Positions 32,625-43,615 of a stretch of 64,000 nt of DNA are shown here, piece after piece. Position 1 is the stretch's first letter. Every line of letters starts with the position of its first letter. The translations under genes and the position numbers were made by a program. The DNA comes from Seminavis robusta (Eukaryota; Bacillariophyta; Bacillariophyceae; Naviculales; Naviculaceae): the NCBI GenBank assembly GCA_903772945.1, contig CAICTM010000243.1, forward strand, positions 22,290 to 86,289. Reading direction: 5' to 3'. The notes under the pieces are model-generated. The model searched no databases. It was not told where the DNA came from and saw nothing but the letters and a program-made list of their open reading frames with translations.

Positions 32625-33650
32625 CTAACGACCCATTTTTCCATTCTGAAAGTCAACCATTGCCTGCCTTAACTGCTCCTGGGTGTTCATCACAAAAGGT
32701 CCTCGATGGGCGATGGGTTCATTCAGGGGTTCACCTCCCAAAATCATAATGCTGGTGCCAGGTTCCATCACACGAACCTTGAGCATAGCACTTCCATCTG
32801 TGCTCATCAAAGCCACGTCTTGGGGCCCCAACTGAGAAGCTTTCAAGTCTTCCACCTCACCACCGAGGACTTCCACACTTCCCATTCGAACAAACACAAT
32901 ACAATTGTGATTTGCAGCAAAGGGAAACTCTACTTCGCTCCCTTCCTTGGGCAGGTTGACATCCCACATCTGTACAGGTGAGTAGGTTTTGGCGGCACCC
33001 TTGTTGTCACCCAGCTCTCCAGCAATGATGCGTGCTGTCCCAAGAGACTCTGAGTCCTCTTCTGCACCCAATGGTAGATTGACAACGGGAATGTTTTCAT
33101 TCATGATCCCCTGGTATCCTGGCTTGGCCATTTTGTGCTTCTTGGGAAGATTTACCCACAACTGACACATCTCAAAAGTGCCTCCTTCCCGCGTTAACTT
33201 CTTGGAGTGGTATTCTTGGTGAAGGATGCCACGTCCTGCTGTCATCCACTGGACATCCCCTTCCTTGATAACTCCACTTTTTCCTGTGGAATCATGGTGC
33301 TCCACTTCGCCTTGGAAGGCTAGAGTCACAGTTTCGAAACCCCTGTGTGGGTGCTGACCCACGCCTCTTGGCTTGCCCACCTTGGAAGAAAACTGCTTGG
33401 GGGCAGCGTAGTCGAACATGAGAAGCGGACTAATCTCCTCTTTGAAAGCGAGATCAGCAAAAACGGGGAATACATGGAAACCGTCACCCACCCAATGCTT
33501 GGGTGGACGTGGCATCACGCGCTTCACAGATCGGTATCGAGGGAGAGGGGACATCTTGATGCTTTGTTCTTGACAGGTGTTCGATGCGATCAATGCGCTT
33601 GTTGGCAAAAGAAGGCAAGATAGTGTTACGATACTGATGATAGCTTTCAT
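32625..33650 (-). CDS. PIR: Pirin-family cupin protein with predicted signal peptide
   Basis: A single exon of 341 codons. After a hydrophobic start (MKAIISIVTLSCLLLPTSALI) comes a complete pirin: HVFPVFADLAF, PLLMFDYAAP, the metal-site block GVGQHPHRGFETVTL (two of the Fe ligands are its His residues), EVEHHDSTGKSGVIKEGDVQWMTAGRGILHQEY with the further His and Glu ligands, and the C-terminal cupin ending GEPLNEPIAHRGPFVMNT. Pirins are Fe-binding bicupins; known members act as quercetin dioxygenases or nuclear cofactors. The leader suggests entry to the secretory pathway; a second Met at residue 33 (MSPLPRYRS) could give a cytosolic form. No ASAFAP plastid motif is visible. Confidence 0.92.
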   Translation of the reverse strand: MKAIISIVTLSCLLLPTSALIASNTCQEQSIKMSPLPRYRSVKRVMPRPPKHWVGDGFHVFPVFADLAFKEEISPLLMFDYAAPKQFSSKVGKPRGVGQHPHRGFETVTLAFQGEVEHHDSTGKSGVIKEGDVQWMTAGRGILHQEYHSKKLTREGGTFEMCQLWVNLPKKHKMAKPGYQGIMNENIPVVNLPLGAEEDSESLGTARIIAGELGDNKGAAKTYSPVQMWDVNLPKEGSEVEFPFAANHNCIVFVRMGSVEVLGGEVEDLKASQLGPQDVALMSTDGSAMLKVRVMEPGTSIMILGGEPLNEPIAHRGPFVMNTQEQLRQAMVDFQNGKMGR

Positions 33651-33727
33651 CGAAGTTTTTTGTTTTGGTTTATGATCTCTTCAGGCGGTTGCTTCCTCTT
33701 GTTTTTCTCGGACCAGCTCAGGTCGGC

Positions 33728-33800
33728 GACACCGGCATCCGTCGGTGATGTTGCGAAAAGTGGGAGACACCGGCATCCGTCGGTGATGTTGCGAAAAGTG
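33728..33800. repeat. 38-bp tandem duplication upstream of the pirin gene
   Basis: The unit starting GACACCGGCATCCGTCGGTG repeats twice (33728-33765 and 33766-33800) with identical sequence apart from the 3-nt spacer. It lies about 80-150 bp upstream of the pirin ATG, so it could be promoter or 5' UTR. Confidence 0.9.
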
Positions 33801-33965
33801 ATTGATTCAAATTTTACAATTGAGTAATTGTGAAATGTAAATTTGAAAGTAAAGGCGTTACTAGTACAATATTTTTTTTAATAGTTTCAAACTGGTAGTT
33901 TCGTGAAAAATAAAGCAGAAAATGACCCTTCCGGTACAGTTCACCCGAAAACGGCGGGAGTTTCC

Positions 33966-34312
33966 GGGGGATGGGCAAATCTTGCAATAGCCCTGAATTG
34001 TAATGGAGTGTGACTCGCCAAAATCAGTTAAAAAGACGAAATTCGTATTTTTGCCGGAAGATACATTTAATTGGATTGCATTGGATTGGATTGCATTGAA
34101 TTGGATTGAATTGGATTCCAAATAGTACTGTTATTTGTATAGTAAGCTGTAATTCAATGCAATCCAATCTAATCCAATCTAATCCAATGCAATCCAATCA
34201 AATCCAATAGAGAAAAACAGCCAAAGTGAAAGATTGGCTTAGCGCACACAATTTTTACAAAAACGCTCTAACAAATTCAACACAGAGCCATGGGCAAGTT
34301 TGCTCATCCCCC
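33966..34312. mobile_element. MITE copy 1 with terminal inverted repeats and internal ATTGGATTG palindrome
   Basis: A 347-bp element with inverted ends: GGGGGATGGGCAAATCTTGC on the left and, inverted, GGGGGATGAGCAAACTTGC on the right. The interior has ATTGGATTG-type repeats (about 34067-34122) facing their inverse CAATCCAAT copies (34150-34209), forming a long hairpin. A second, highly similar copy lies at 55657-55996. No coding capacity. Confidence 0.85.
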
Positions 34313-34376
34313 CGGGCGTGGCAGCTGACGCTGTTAATAATTCCTTCCGCCTTCCAAGAACCCAACGAACGAGGCT

Positions 34377-34425
34377 CCGACGAATCGAATCGAGTCGAAT
34401 CGAATCAGAATCGAATCGAATCAGC
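34377..34425. repeat. GAATC microsatellite
   Basis: GAATCGAATCGAGTCGAATC-type repeat next to the right end of the MITE. Confidence 0.8.
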
Positions 34426-35302
34426 CTGAAGACCAAGAAAGAAAGGTCGCAATGTGTGGCATCGGCGCCTCCCATCGGTTTCGGCCGTGTCGCCTTGGCT
34501 GTTAGGCAAGTGAAGGCGGCAGTCGAAATCAGAATTCCCTTTCAATCGAGGGAGCGATAGTCAACTGTCCAGCAGGGATGATTCGATCTCTCGGAAATGC
34601 GATGCGTTGCTTGCAATTTGCCCCAGCCTGTGAGCCACCTTGAGTACTGAGCGCGTTGCTGCTGGTACCACCAGTAGCATCGCTGCACGCTGAGTGAAGC
34701 AACTTGCAAGCCAATGGAGGAACCTGGGGATAGTGTCTCGATGCAAGCTCGAAAATATGTGCGGTTTCTGTCTTGTGAAACCAGGAAGGCGGAAGCGGCA
34801 GTTGAATACATCAGGGTGAGGAACCGTCTTTGCCTGGTGCAGACTGAGACTCAGCTGTCGCATGTGATTGCGGGCTAGCAACTTGCATTGCAACGTCTGC
34901 GAGGCAGTAATAGTTGTTTGTTTGGCTTCTACACTATTCTTTACATTCATAAGTATAGACTGATTCTACTTTTGTACCGTACCTTTTGCCACAACACTTT
35001 GTGCAGCGCGCTTCTGTGCCTTTCTCGTATTCGCTTCGTCTTAGGCTGCAACCAGCTCTCAGGAAACGAGACTCGCCCAGTCAAAGCAAGGAACAGATTA
35101 GTGACTGTAGTCTAACTCCTTCGCAGCCTGTTCCGTTTCTTGCTTGGCTGCAGCAGCGACCTCTTCGGTTTTGAATTGGGTGGAGTGTCAAGGTGCAAAC
35201 CCAAGAGTGCGCGCACACGGTAGCTGATGAGCGGGCGCCATGACGTACTTCCACTTCCACTCCTGGTATTCGCCTTCGTCTTGAGTTTCAAACTTGTCCT
35301 AA

Positions 35303-37429
35303 CTAAAAGCAACTGACACCGCAGTTCCAGTAACTCCTTGGCTTCTTTTCGACGGGATGCTGTTTCGCAGCCCTTGCCTTGAGCGTTTCCTGAGCCAATA
35401 TCATCTGTTTGTCATGTGACAGGGTTGCCAGGGCTTCGCAAGCAACCTCGGATATCGCTTCGTCAGTGGCAAAGCGGGCCAAGGCAGCGTTGATAAGACT
35501 AACTCCTCCATTACCATTGATGACATTAGCATTTTCCGTTTTGCTAGCAAGCTTCCACAGAGCCATGCAGGCAGCTTCTTGTACATTGATATCTTCCTCG
35601 TGGCGTTTCATCCCTGACAGGATGAGTTCAATGCCACCTTCCTTTCGAATCGTATCCGAAAAGGGTCGGGCCATTTTGGCTATGATAAGGAAGATCTGCT
35701 GAACAACGACAGGGTCGCTGCCGTGCCTTCGGACAACATTCAGCAAGAGTTCCATCCCTCCTTCCGACATGAGACCAGCTGCCACAGCGTTTCCTTCAGA
35801 CTGGGAAAGATGCTGAATCAACGTTGTCCCATGACGCTGCACTTCCTTGTTGAGACTACATGTCTCTAAACTCTTGGTGATGACTTCCAACCCATACAAG
35901 GTGGCGATCTTGGCTCGATTCCTCTGACTGGTCTTGCATAGGATGCAGAGCAATGCCATGCCCTGGCTCTGCATCTTTTCGTTCTTACGAAAGAGCAGCA
36001 TCATGGCAAGAACCCGTTCCATTGAAACAGTCATTGCAACTTCTTCATCGAGCGCTGCATCGTGAACGGATGACGTAATGTTGATCAGAATATCAAAAGC
36101 ACATTCGATAACTTCGGTATTATCATCGTGGTTTTTGAGTGTCCGACGGATCCAGTCCAAGCCGCCTCGGTGCACAATGCTCCGACTGCAATCGGGACAT
36201 TCCGAAGCAATGGAGGCCAATGCACGGCATGCCATGCGCTGAAGCCTCGCAGCTTTAGGATGATCCTTCATGGCGTGAAGAATCGCAGTGGTGGCAAGCT
36301 TGGCATTATCTCCAAAGGCTTGTTTGCCGCGGTTGTTATTCCGGGTAATGCATTCAATGGCCCTACAAGCTTCCTTTTGCAAGTCTTCTTCGGCTCGGTG
36401 TTTCTCCATTGCAATCAAGATCTTATCACACCCACCCTTGTCAACAATCGATTCGACATTGGGTAGACCCTTGGTCGCCATTTCAGCGAGAGCTTTACAG
36501 CCTCGAGTTTGGATCTTATTATTGTTTCCGAACCGCTTCATCGCATTGATGATGGAGAGGTCGGCGCCCTGTATAACGAGTTCATGGTTCTTGATTCGCA
36601 GAGCGAACTCCAAGACGATTGTCGCTGCTTCTTTCTCATCTTTGGTCTCTCTTAGTTGCATCACCAATACTTCGAGGCGTTCTGTCGATAGTTTGAAGTC
36701 AGGAGCAGAGGCCGAAGAAGCTGCCGTTCTCCGAGACGCCGCAGTGGAAGATGACTTTAGGGCGTGATGCTCAGCGCTTCTATAGGATGGGGAAGACTCC
36801 ACACAACTGCTGTCATCTGCATTCGACCCTGATAGCGTCAGAGAATGCAATGCTCTGATTGCCAATGCCTTGCTATTGCTTTTCGCACCCCCTCCCCGAA
36901 GCGGATGCTGTGGTGGATGCCTTGCGTGTCTCTGCTTTGTCTTGGTTTGCTGCTTGGGCGGCGCTTGATCTCGAATGGGAGATGGTTGACGTGATTCGTC
37001 CTTGTTGACTGTGGTGACGCCGTCCAGAGATGAGACTGCTGTTGTCAAGGTCTGCTCACCGCTTGCATCGTATGTCTCTGAAGAAAAATGACGAGTCGAT
37101 GCATATGGGCTACTTGTCTGAGTCGTGTCATTCAGTGAAAGCACTTTCGCCGTATTGATTTCTAGCGATTTCTTTTTTGGTGGCAGCTTTTGCTTCATCT
37201 CAACCTTCACGCTTGTCGGAGGTCGGACGCAGTCTGCCATCATCTCCAAATTGGTCGTTGATACGGGATCGTCATCAATTGTGCCATGCCAAGTGTGGGC
37301 GTCCGAGTGCTTTGATGTCTTCTTTGCCGAGCTCTTAGATCTTGGAGAGTTGCGTCCACGAGAGCTACCCCTTGCCGATCGCGCTGCCGATACTGCTATC
37401 GATGGGGTGCCGATACCGGTATCCTTCAT
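35303..37429 (-). CDS. Armadillo-repeat protein
   Basis: A single exon of 708 codons from the ATG at 37429; the frame continues 17 codons upstream to a stop but without another ATG. Residues 1 to about 235 are Ser/Lys/Thr-rich and look disordered. From about 245 to 680 runs a solenoid of armadillo-like repeats, each with patterns such as GCKALAEMATKGLPN, ACRAIECITRNN, ACRALASIASECPD, ACMALWKLASKTEN and ACEALATLSHDKQ. Such proteins are scaffolds; many close relatives occur in diatoms without assigned function. The tail ends YWNCGVSCF: the Cys pair could be acylated but does not fit a CaaX box. Confidence 0.85.
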   Translation of the reverse strand: MKDTGIGTPSIAVSAARSARGSSRGRNSPRSKSSAKKTSKHSDAHTWHGTIDDDPVSTTNLEMMADCVRPPTSVKVEMKQKLPPKKKSLEINTAKVLSLNDTTQTSSPYASTRHFSSETYDASGEQTLTTAVSSLDGVTTVNKDESRQPSPIRDQAPPKQQTKTKQRHARHPPQHPLRGGGAKSNSKALAIRALHSLTLSGSNADDSSCVESSPSYRSAEHHALKSSSTAASRRTAASSASAPDFKLSTERLEVLVMQLRETKDEKEAATIVLEFALRIKNHELVIQGADLSIINAMKRFGNNNKIQTRGCKALAEMATKGLPNVESIVDKGGCDKILIAMEKHRAEEDLQKEACRAIECITRNNNRGKQAFGDNAKLATTAILHAMKDHPKAARLQRMACRALASIASECPDCSRSIVHRGGLDWIRRTLKNHDDNTEVIECAFDILINITSSVHDAALDEEVAMTVSMERVLAMMLLFRKNEKMQSQGMALLCILCKTSQRNRAKIATLYGLEVITKSLETCSLNKEVQRHGTTLIQHLSQSEGNAVAAGLMSEGGMELLLNVVRRHGSDPVVVQQIFLIIAKMARPFSDTIRKEGGIELILSGMKRHEEDINVQEAACMALWKLASKTENANVINGNGGVSLINAALARFATDEAISEVACEALATLSHDKQMILAQETLKARAAKQHPVEKKPRSYWNCGVSCF

Positions 37430-40034
37430 GGTCTCTTGATCTTTCTTGCTTTTGGTGGATGAGATGTGATATGGTGGCAATCAAGCTCGAAGAATGAGCG
37501 ATAGTCTGCGGATCGGTGCTGTTGGGGTCCACGTGATGATAATTATCTTCCGCTTCCTCTAAATACCATCGCTGTCACCCGCTGCTTGCCTAATTACCCG
37601 TCGCTAAACCATCCGTTTCAACGCCCGCCAAAATTTGAGATGCAAATGCTCACGTTTTGGTTTTATTTCCATCTTTCCCTTGACACTTTTACGGTACGAC
37701 TGTAACAGGTACCAGGTACCGGTTCCTGGTGGTACCGGTACTCACTTCCAGTACCCAACTTGTTGCATGGCCATGGGTGGCAGAACCTCCCAATTTGAGT
37801 GATTTCACTATCATTGATGCGATAATACACTCATCAGTATGAAAATTGAGTTATCTCAAAGCAGGTTCAAAGTTGCGTGGTTCGTCCATGTAGTGGGTAT
37901 GCAGGGGAAATCCACGAATTCAATTGGATCCCACGAGTTAGATCGTTAGATCCAATGAGACCGAATAAAACCACGGGCCTTGTCAAGAAAAAGTGGGATC
38001 TCTTTGCAATTATAGAAGCTAGATGTACATTTACTGCAGGAAGTTGAAGACGATGAAGCAAAATGGAAATCTACGTGATTAAAACAGCACGTACAAGAAA
38101 GCTGTGGCACTGTGTCCCCCCAAGCTACAGATCGAAATCTCGCAATACCTGGAGAGAAGGGCACAGACGCCAAGAATCCACCTCCACCATCGCATCAATA
38201 TAATCAAGCATAAGAAATGACGTTCACCTGTTGCTGACGTGCAGATGGACTTATTAGGACGACTGAGACAGGAATAATCCTGTCGTTCCACAGCATTTAA
38301 GGTTATGTGTTTCAAGGAACTTTTCCCTTCCAGCTCGTGACGATGTGAGTACTGGTGACCCTATCAACTTACTGCAGTAATTCTCTTCTGGATCGGCTTG
38401 AAAGAAAGAATGCAACAGCAAAAGGTGCGTCTGCAGAAGCCGAGTGGATGGGACAATGACCACGTGACTTCCACCGTTGGCCCGACATTACCCGGAAATC
38501 AGTGCCTAATGGATTCGTGAAGAGTGCAATTGATTCGATTCCGACCTGCCTTTTCTCAGCAAATGAATGAGCTGATGATTGCCGAATAATATCAGTACTG
38601 GTACAATTGCATTCCCGAATACTGGTTGCACTGCAGTCGAAGAAGTCAAGAACAACAATCCAAACTGAAGCTGTACGCTGTACGTATGGCGTCCGATGTC
38701 TGCGGGAAGGAATCTACCAAATGAGGACTTGACATCAAGTATCGACTGCTGCATCAGTCAGCGTCTTCAATTCCAGCAAAGGCGTGCGAGTATGGCTTTG
38801 CTGGAACAGACAGTCCCGGTGGGAGATCGATTCTTGGCTGCTGTCCCTCCCACCTTTGGGTGCTGCTGCTTGGCGCTGTTGCTTGTTCTTGGCCACGCTT
38901 CTGATTTGGCTTGTATTGGCTGACAATCAATGTTTCTTTGCATTCTGTCATCGCAAAAAGTAAGTCGCGGACTGCCGGAAAACAAGTGGGAGCAGGAGTC
39001 ATAATCAACAATCAGCCATCCACTTTATTGCTACCCACCAACAGACGAAGAGATTGATAACAGAGTATGGACTTCTTCTATTACTAGTTCTGTCTATGGG
39101 TAAGTGTGACCCATCTTTTGTGGCGACCAGTAGATGTGGGAGTCGACAGGATACAATGGGGCTGATATGGCTGGGTGACATACCATTCCTTTCGCTGTTT
39201 TGGATTCGAGATGGATGGAGTTGACAAATGCGGAGCCTTCGTGTCGATTAGTGAAATCTTCTGGCAAGCTTAAATTACTAAATTACCTCCGTTTGGTTAC
39301 TGGATGATAAGGTGAGACTGCAGCACTCTATTACTCCAGAGTAGTGGTGTAAGACGTTGTGCAATGCACGTGTTGAAAGTCCGGCATTGTTTTTCATCTT
39401 CAAGCCGCTCGAACTGGGAATGAACCGAACTTTTCTTCTTGATGCGGTCGCCTTCAAGACATCATGCGCGCTCTTGATTTGGTTTTTGGCTGGCACCATC
39501 CTGAACAGAGTACGTAGTATGAAGATTTAGTACGGACGGATACTTCCAAACAACTGTGATTGACCTCTCAGGGCCTAGATGATTTAATAACCACTTCAAT
39601 GATGAATTCATTCCTCCAGAATTATAATCATCAAGGTACCCCAACCGTTCCAGTCGCACACCGAAACACACTTCTCACCAGTCGACAAAAGTGCTTTGAA
39701 ATTAGATGGGGTATTTTGCTACGTTGGTAATCAAAGCTTACCTCAACCTCAACCTTTTTTACCTGTCAACAGGCGATTGCGTGAGTTGTGGAGCTATTAA
39801 TACAGTAGATCCTTCGACCCAAGGAGGGGGCAAAAAGCTATAGTTTTAGGTCGTCCTGATACCTGTCAACACAAACCAAAAACATGATTGGGCTAGCTGT
39901 GTACTAATAGCCAAACAACCGCAAGCAAAGCGCAAAAGCACCTCGAAGCAAAGCATCCAAAGCAAAAGGATCCTGAACCAAAACAAACAACATCAAAAGA
40001 TATCTCATAAAACAAATCGAAGGATCAATCAAGA
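37430..40034. other. Large divergent intergenic region
   Basis: This 2.6-kb gap lies between the divergent armadillo and DUF6824-type genes. A dense GGTACC/GGTACCGG palindrome cluster lies at 37710-37745. Small open frames are present on both strands but none is convincing. Confidence 0.5.
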
Positions 40035-41232
40035 ATGCACCACTTTGAATACACTCCTCTCATCACCATGATGCAAAAGTCTGAAGAAGAGTCTCCCGTG
40101 AAGATCGCGTTTGACACCGAGGCCAAGAAGACAAGCGGAGGAAACGATGACAATAATACAGATACGAAAATGGAGGCTACCAAGACGAAATCTGAAGAGA
40201 CGGAGAAGCACATGAAGCAAATCAACACCTTAGCCGAGAAGGGAAAGTCCAACTTGGACATTCAGCGGGAAAAGGGCTTGAAGACTGGCTTTGCCCCTGG
40301 TCCTCTGGATGTCATTTGCGCCAGGGGCAGCGCCGCGAGAAGACACGCTGGCAATGTTCGATTCATTGCGATTGTAGACTCCCACCTGGCAGAATACAAA
40401 CAGGCAAAAAACAAACTTGAGAAGTCCATCATCGTATCCTCCGTCGTCTCCTCCATCCGAGAGGCGAGCCCCGATGGCGGTTTCGTCAAGAAGGATGCCA
40501 ATGGTGTCTGGATCGAGGCAGGAGACTATGCTGCCAGAGAAAAAGTTGGTCAAAGGTACGTTCCACCTTGTGCTTCGTGTTCTCCAATGTCGCCTGCCTT
40601 CACAGTCGTCTTACACACTTGCTGCTGCCTCCATTGTTACCATCAACAGACTCCGAGACCTCATTGGAAACCGCTACTCATCGAGCTCCAGGTCCAAGAA
40701 ACGCCGCCGCAATGCCGACACTGCCAACTTGATTGACCGTGTTGACAATATTGTCCAGCGCTCTGTCGATGGCAAGGCATTGTCTGAACGTGTCGAAGAG
40801 CTCATGGCCGAAGGAGGCTCCGAAAAGACCGACGCTGAGGTGCAAGAGATCTTCAACAAGGCCAACTGCGAGCTCTTGGCCAAGTTCAAGCAACAGGAAC
40901 TCGCCAAGAGGCAGATTCATGATCAGCAGTTGGCAACCCGTCAACAGTACGAGGCCATTCAGCAACTGACAGGCCAAGGAGTGGCACAGCAATTGGATGC
41001 GGTGGAAACACAAGACCACAAACGATCCAAAAGCACAACTACCGGTGCCCAGCCATGCCAGGGCATGCTCTCCTCTGTTTCAAACGACATTGAACCCTTG
41101 AGTATGGATGATCGTCTTTTCTACGAACCGGTCAAGTTCTCCAATGACGAGGAAGAGAGCCTTGTTAGGGCCCTTAGCGACGACGAGGATGACGACAACA
41201 AATCCTTCAAAGGAAAGAGTGCTGCTGTTTAA
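40035..41232 (+). CDS. DUF6824-type protein
   Basis: Two exons, 40035-40555 and 40650-41232, with a 94-nt GT-AG intron (phase 2) joining VGQ to RLRDLIGNRY; 367 residues. Residues about 88-180 match the DUF6824 domain so abundant in diatoms: PGPLDVICARGSAARRHAGN, VRFIAIVDSHLAEYK, the VSSVVSSIREASPDGGFVKK block, WIEAGDYAAREKVGQ. Its function is unknown; a nucleic-acid role has been suspected because many members carry basic regions and sit with transcription-factor-like tails. Here a basic SKKRRRN patch (possible nuclear signal), a Gln-rich helix and an acidic tail follow. The start could also be MMQKSEEES, 12 residues in. Confidence 0.82.
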
Positions 41233-41903
41233 GTGGACAAACCAAACAAGCCTTGCATCAAAAGTAGTGGAGCATGGCAAACTAGCTTCAAACCACTCAA
41301 ATATTTGGTCTGACAAACAGCCTCCAGACTGTCACTCGACTTCATACCGGTCCGACCCATGATATCACGCACTCTGACTTATCTGCTTCCTATAACCTAT
41401 AACTCCGACGCTCAGAGTTTCCTTCACGCCTCCGGGCTCCGGGTGCCACGATGGTACCAGTAGCAACCGACATACATATGATGATAACTAATATTGACTA
41501 ATGACACAGAAGAACAAAACCTAGTTAGTTAGACTGATTACGATTAGTATCGTATAGAATAACTAACTGATCCATCCATCCATGAGCTTTACTATTGGCG
41601 GTCGCATCATCTACACAACACATCGGCAAACGAAGAAAAGACAAAGAAACGGTTCGTCAGCTGAGGGTTCGCGTTCTCAAAAAGATCCAACCGCGACTAC
41701 TTTTGGCTTCAATCCTGCAACGTTGGAAAAAGAAGAAGCAATGATGGCAAAGCCACAGCAACCCAGCCAACCTTCAACAAGCTAACTTGTCTTCCTCCAG
41801 GGTTTGGTGCTGACAACATCCGCTCTTGCCTTCATTGCTACAATTCTGCATCAATTCAAGTGGACTCTACTCCTCTGATACAATCTTTTGATTTTGCGCA
41901 ACC
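41233..41903. other. Intergenic region before the lipid kinase
   Basis: A 671-bp gap holding the possible 67-codon frame described separately. A TTAGTTAGACTGATTACGAT-like AT-rich stretch lies near 41520-41560. Nothing else seen. Confidence 0.45.
41582..41785 (+). CDS. Possible small protein upstream of lipid kinase (uncertain)
   Basis: A 67-codon frame starting at an ATG in a fair context (atccATGAGC) with protein-like, Lys/Gln/Ser-rich composition. It ends 118 bp before the lipid-kinase ATG. It resembles no family I know. It may be a leader exon, an upstream frame in the kinase 5' region, or chance. Confidence 0.25.
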   Translation: MSFTIGGRIIYTTHRQTKKRQRNGSSAEGSRSQKDPTATTFGFNPATLEKEEAMMAKPQQPSQPSTS

Positions 41904-43615
41904 ATGGTGGAGGTGGATTGGCCAGAGACAGCAGTGCCCTTGTTCTTGCCGCAAGAATGGCAAAGCCCCAAAAACCGACCGTCCGTCCCTGGTGATCCTC
42001 CCAAATGTGTCTACAAATACGATGAAAAAGAAAATCTCTTGAAATTGGTTTCCTTGGACGATCCAGAAGTGGTGATTGATATTCTCGATCCCGACGATGT
42101 GATCAATGTGGCGGTCGAAATCAACATGACCAACGACATGGATCCTCGAGTCACTACTACTAACACTACTACCGACGACAAGGAAGACACGGGTCGTCCA
42201 TCCAATGCTCCTCCCACAGACACACTGTCCGATACAAAAGGTCACGCCGTATTGACAATTTATTCCTATCCGCGAGAAGACCCCAACAATCCACCCGACA
42301 AGGGATCCTCCATTTTACGGTGGTGTGGAATGGGGAAAATTAATCCCAAACCCCGCCCAACATATCAACGTCCGGGCGAACAAGAATGGGAAAAATGGGG
42401 ACATCGCTATGCCTTTCATCGACGATTCACCGTGGTACCCAGTGAAGATGTGGGACCACTCAATCAACTCGTCAAGGCCATGCGACAAGCGGCACAGTTA
42501 CTACAAGATCGAGGACGAGCCTTGGTCGTTGTCAACCCCTTTGCTGGCGGACAAAGAAAGGCGGAAGGATTGTATCACGATATTGTCAGTGTCGTTCTAG
42601 AACAAGCCAATGTGGAACACGATCTCGTCGTTACCAAATATGCACTTCATGCCAAGGAACGCATGATGAAAGGAGGTGGTAAAGATGATCAAGAAGATGA
42701 TGGTCGAGATTTGGCAGAATATACGGCACTCATCCCCGTCGGTGGGGATGGAATTGTATTTGAGTGCCTGCAAGGAATCAAAGCACGCGACGATGCTCTC
42801 GAAATACTCCAAAAACTCAATGTTGGCATTATCGGTGCAGGAACGTCCAATGGAATGGCCAAGTCCATTGCCGTTACCAGTCATCAACAATCGTCCGTGT
42901 TGGATGCTTCCTTCCTCGTTGCCAAGGGATGTACACGACCCACGGATTTGAGCGAGTATTGGACTGCCAATCAGTCGTACTGGTCTTTTCTGACATTTTC
43001 ATGGGCCATGATGGCCAGTATTGATATCGATTCCGAGTGTCTCCGAGCCTTGGGAACTTTCCGGTTTGATCTGTGGGGAGCATGGTGTGTCGTGGGAATG
43101 AAATCATACAAAGCCAAGTTTAGTTATTTGCCTCCCGACAAGGATGACAACAAATCCGATCCCACGTTGCCGGCAATGACTGAGGAACTACCAGCTTCCA
43201 AATGGGTCACTGAAGAAGATGACTTTTTGTTACTGTGGACGTCGCATGTCGCATATGGCGGAGAGAAAGTGTATCACTGTCCTCCCAGTCGATTGGATGA
43301 CGAAGTCTTTCATATCTTGGTGATCAGGTGCGTACCGTTTGCTAGTTTGATGTTGCTCTCGGTGAAAACTAAATCTCATCGATGCTTTCTGTTTGCAGAA
43401 AAAAGAACACGTCCCGTCTTGCCATGGCCCAAATGTTGATTGGAATTGAAGACGGCTCACACGTCAAGTTCCCTCAGGCTGAATTCATCCCGTGCACTGC
43501 ATTTAGGCTGGAGCCTGCAACACCTTCCATCAACGATATCGATGGGGAAGTCGTTGAATCGGGACCGGTGCAAGCCAAAGTCATGCCGGGTGCCATGAAA
43601 GTTTTCTGCAAGTAG
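41904..43615 (+). CDS. SPHK: Sphingosine/diacylglycerol-kinase-like lipid kinase
   Basis: Two exons, 41904-43327 and 43399-43615, with a 71-nt GT-AG intron (phase 2) joining VIR to KKNTSRLAM; 546 residues. Residues about 205-380 form the DAGKc catalytic domain: RALVVVNPFAGGQRKA (the family's NP-x-x-G nucleotide block), HDLVVTKYALHAKE, the glycine motif IPVGGDGIVFECLQGI (GGDG at 280-283), and GIIGAGTSNGMAKS. The C-terminal part has DLWGAWCVVGMK and ends with IDGEVVESGPVQAKVMPG, as in sphingosine kinases. It would phosphorylate a long-chain base or a diacylglycerol-type lipid with ATP; the sphingosine-kinase C-terminal pattern favours the first. The N-terminal 200 residues are poorly conserved. 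Confidence 0.88.

Larger units (their letters stand above)
33651..35302. other. Intergenic region with tandem repeat and MITE
   Basis: A 1.65-kb gap between the pirin start and the armadillo gene's stop. It holds a 38-bp tandem duplication (33728-33800), MITE copy 1 (33966-34312) and a GAATC microsatellite (34377-34425). Frames of up to 129 codons around 34561-34950 show no recognisable domain. Confidence 0.55.

Noticed and set aside
34561-34950. 129-codon minus-strand frame near the armadillo gene
   Set aside because: Arg/His-rich composition typical of an accidental frame; no conserved motif.
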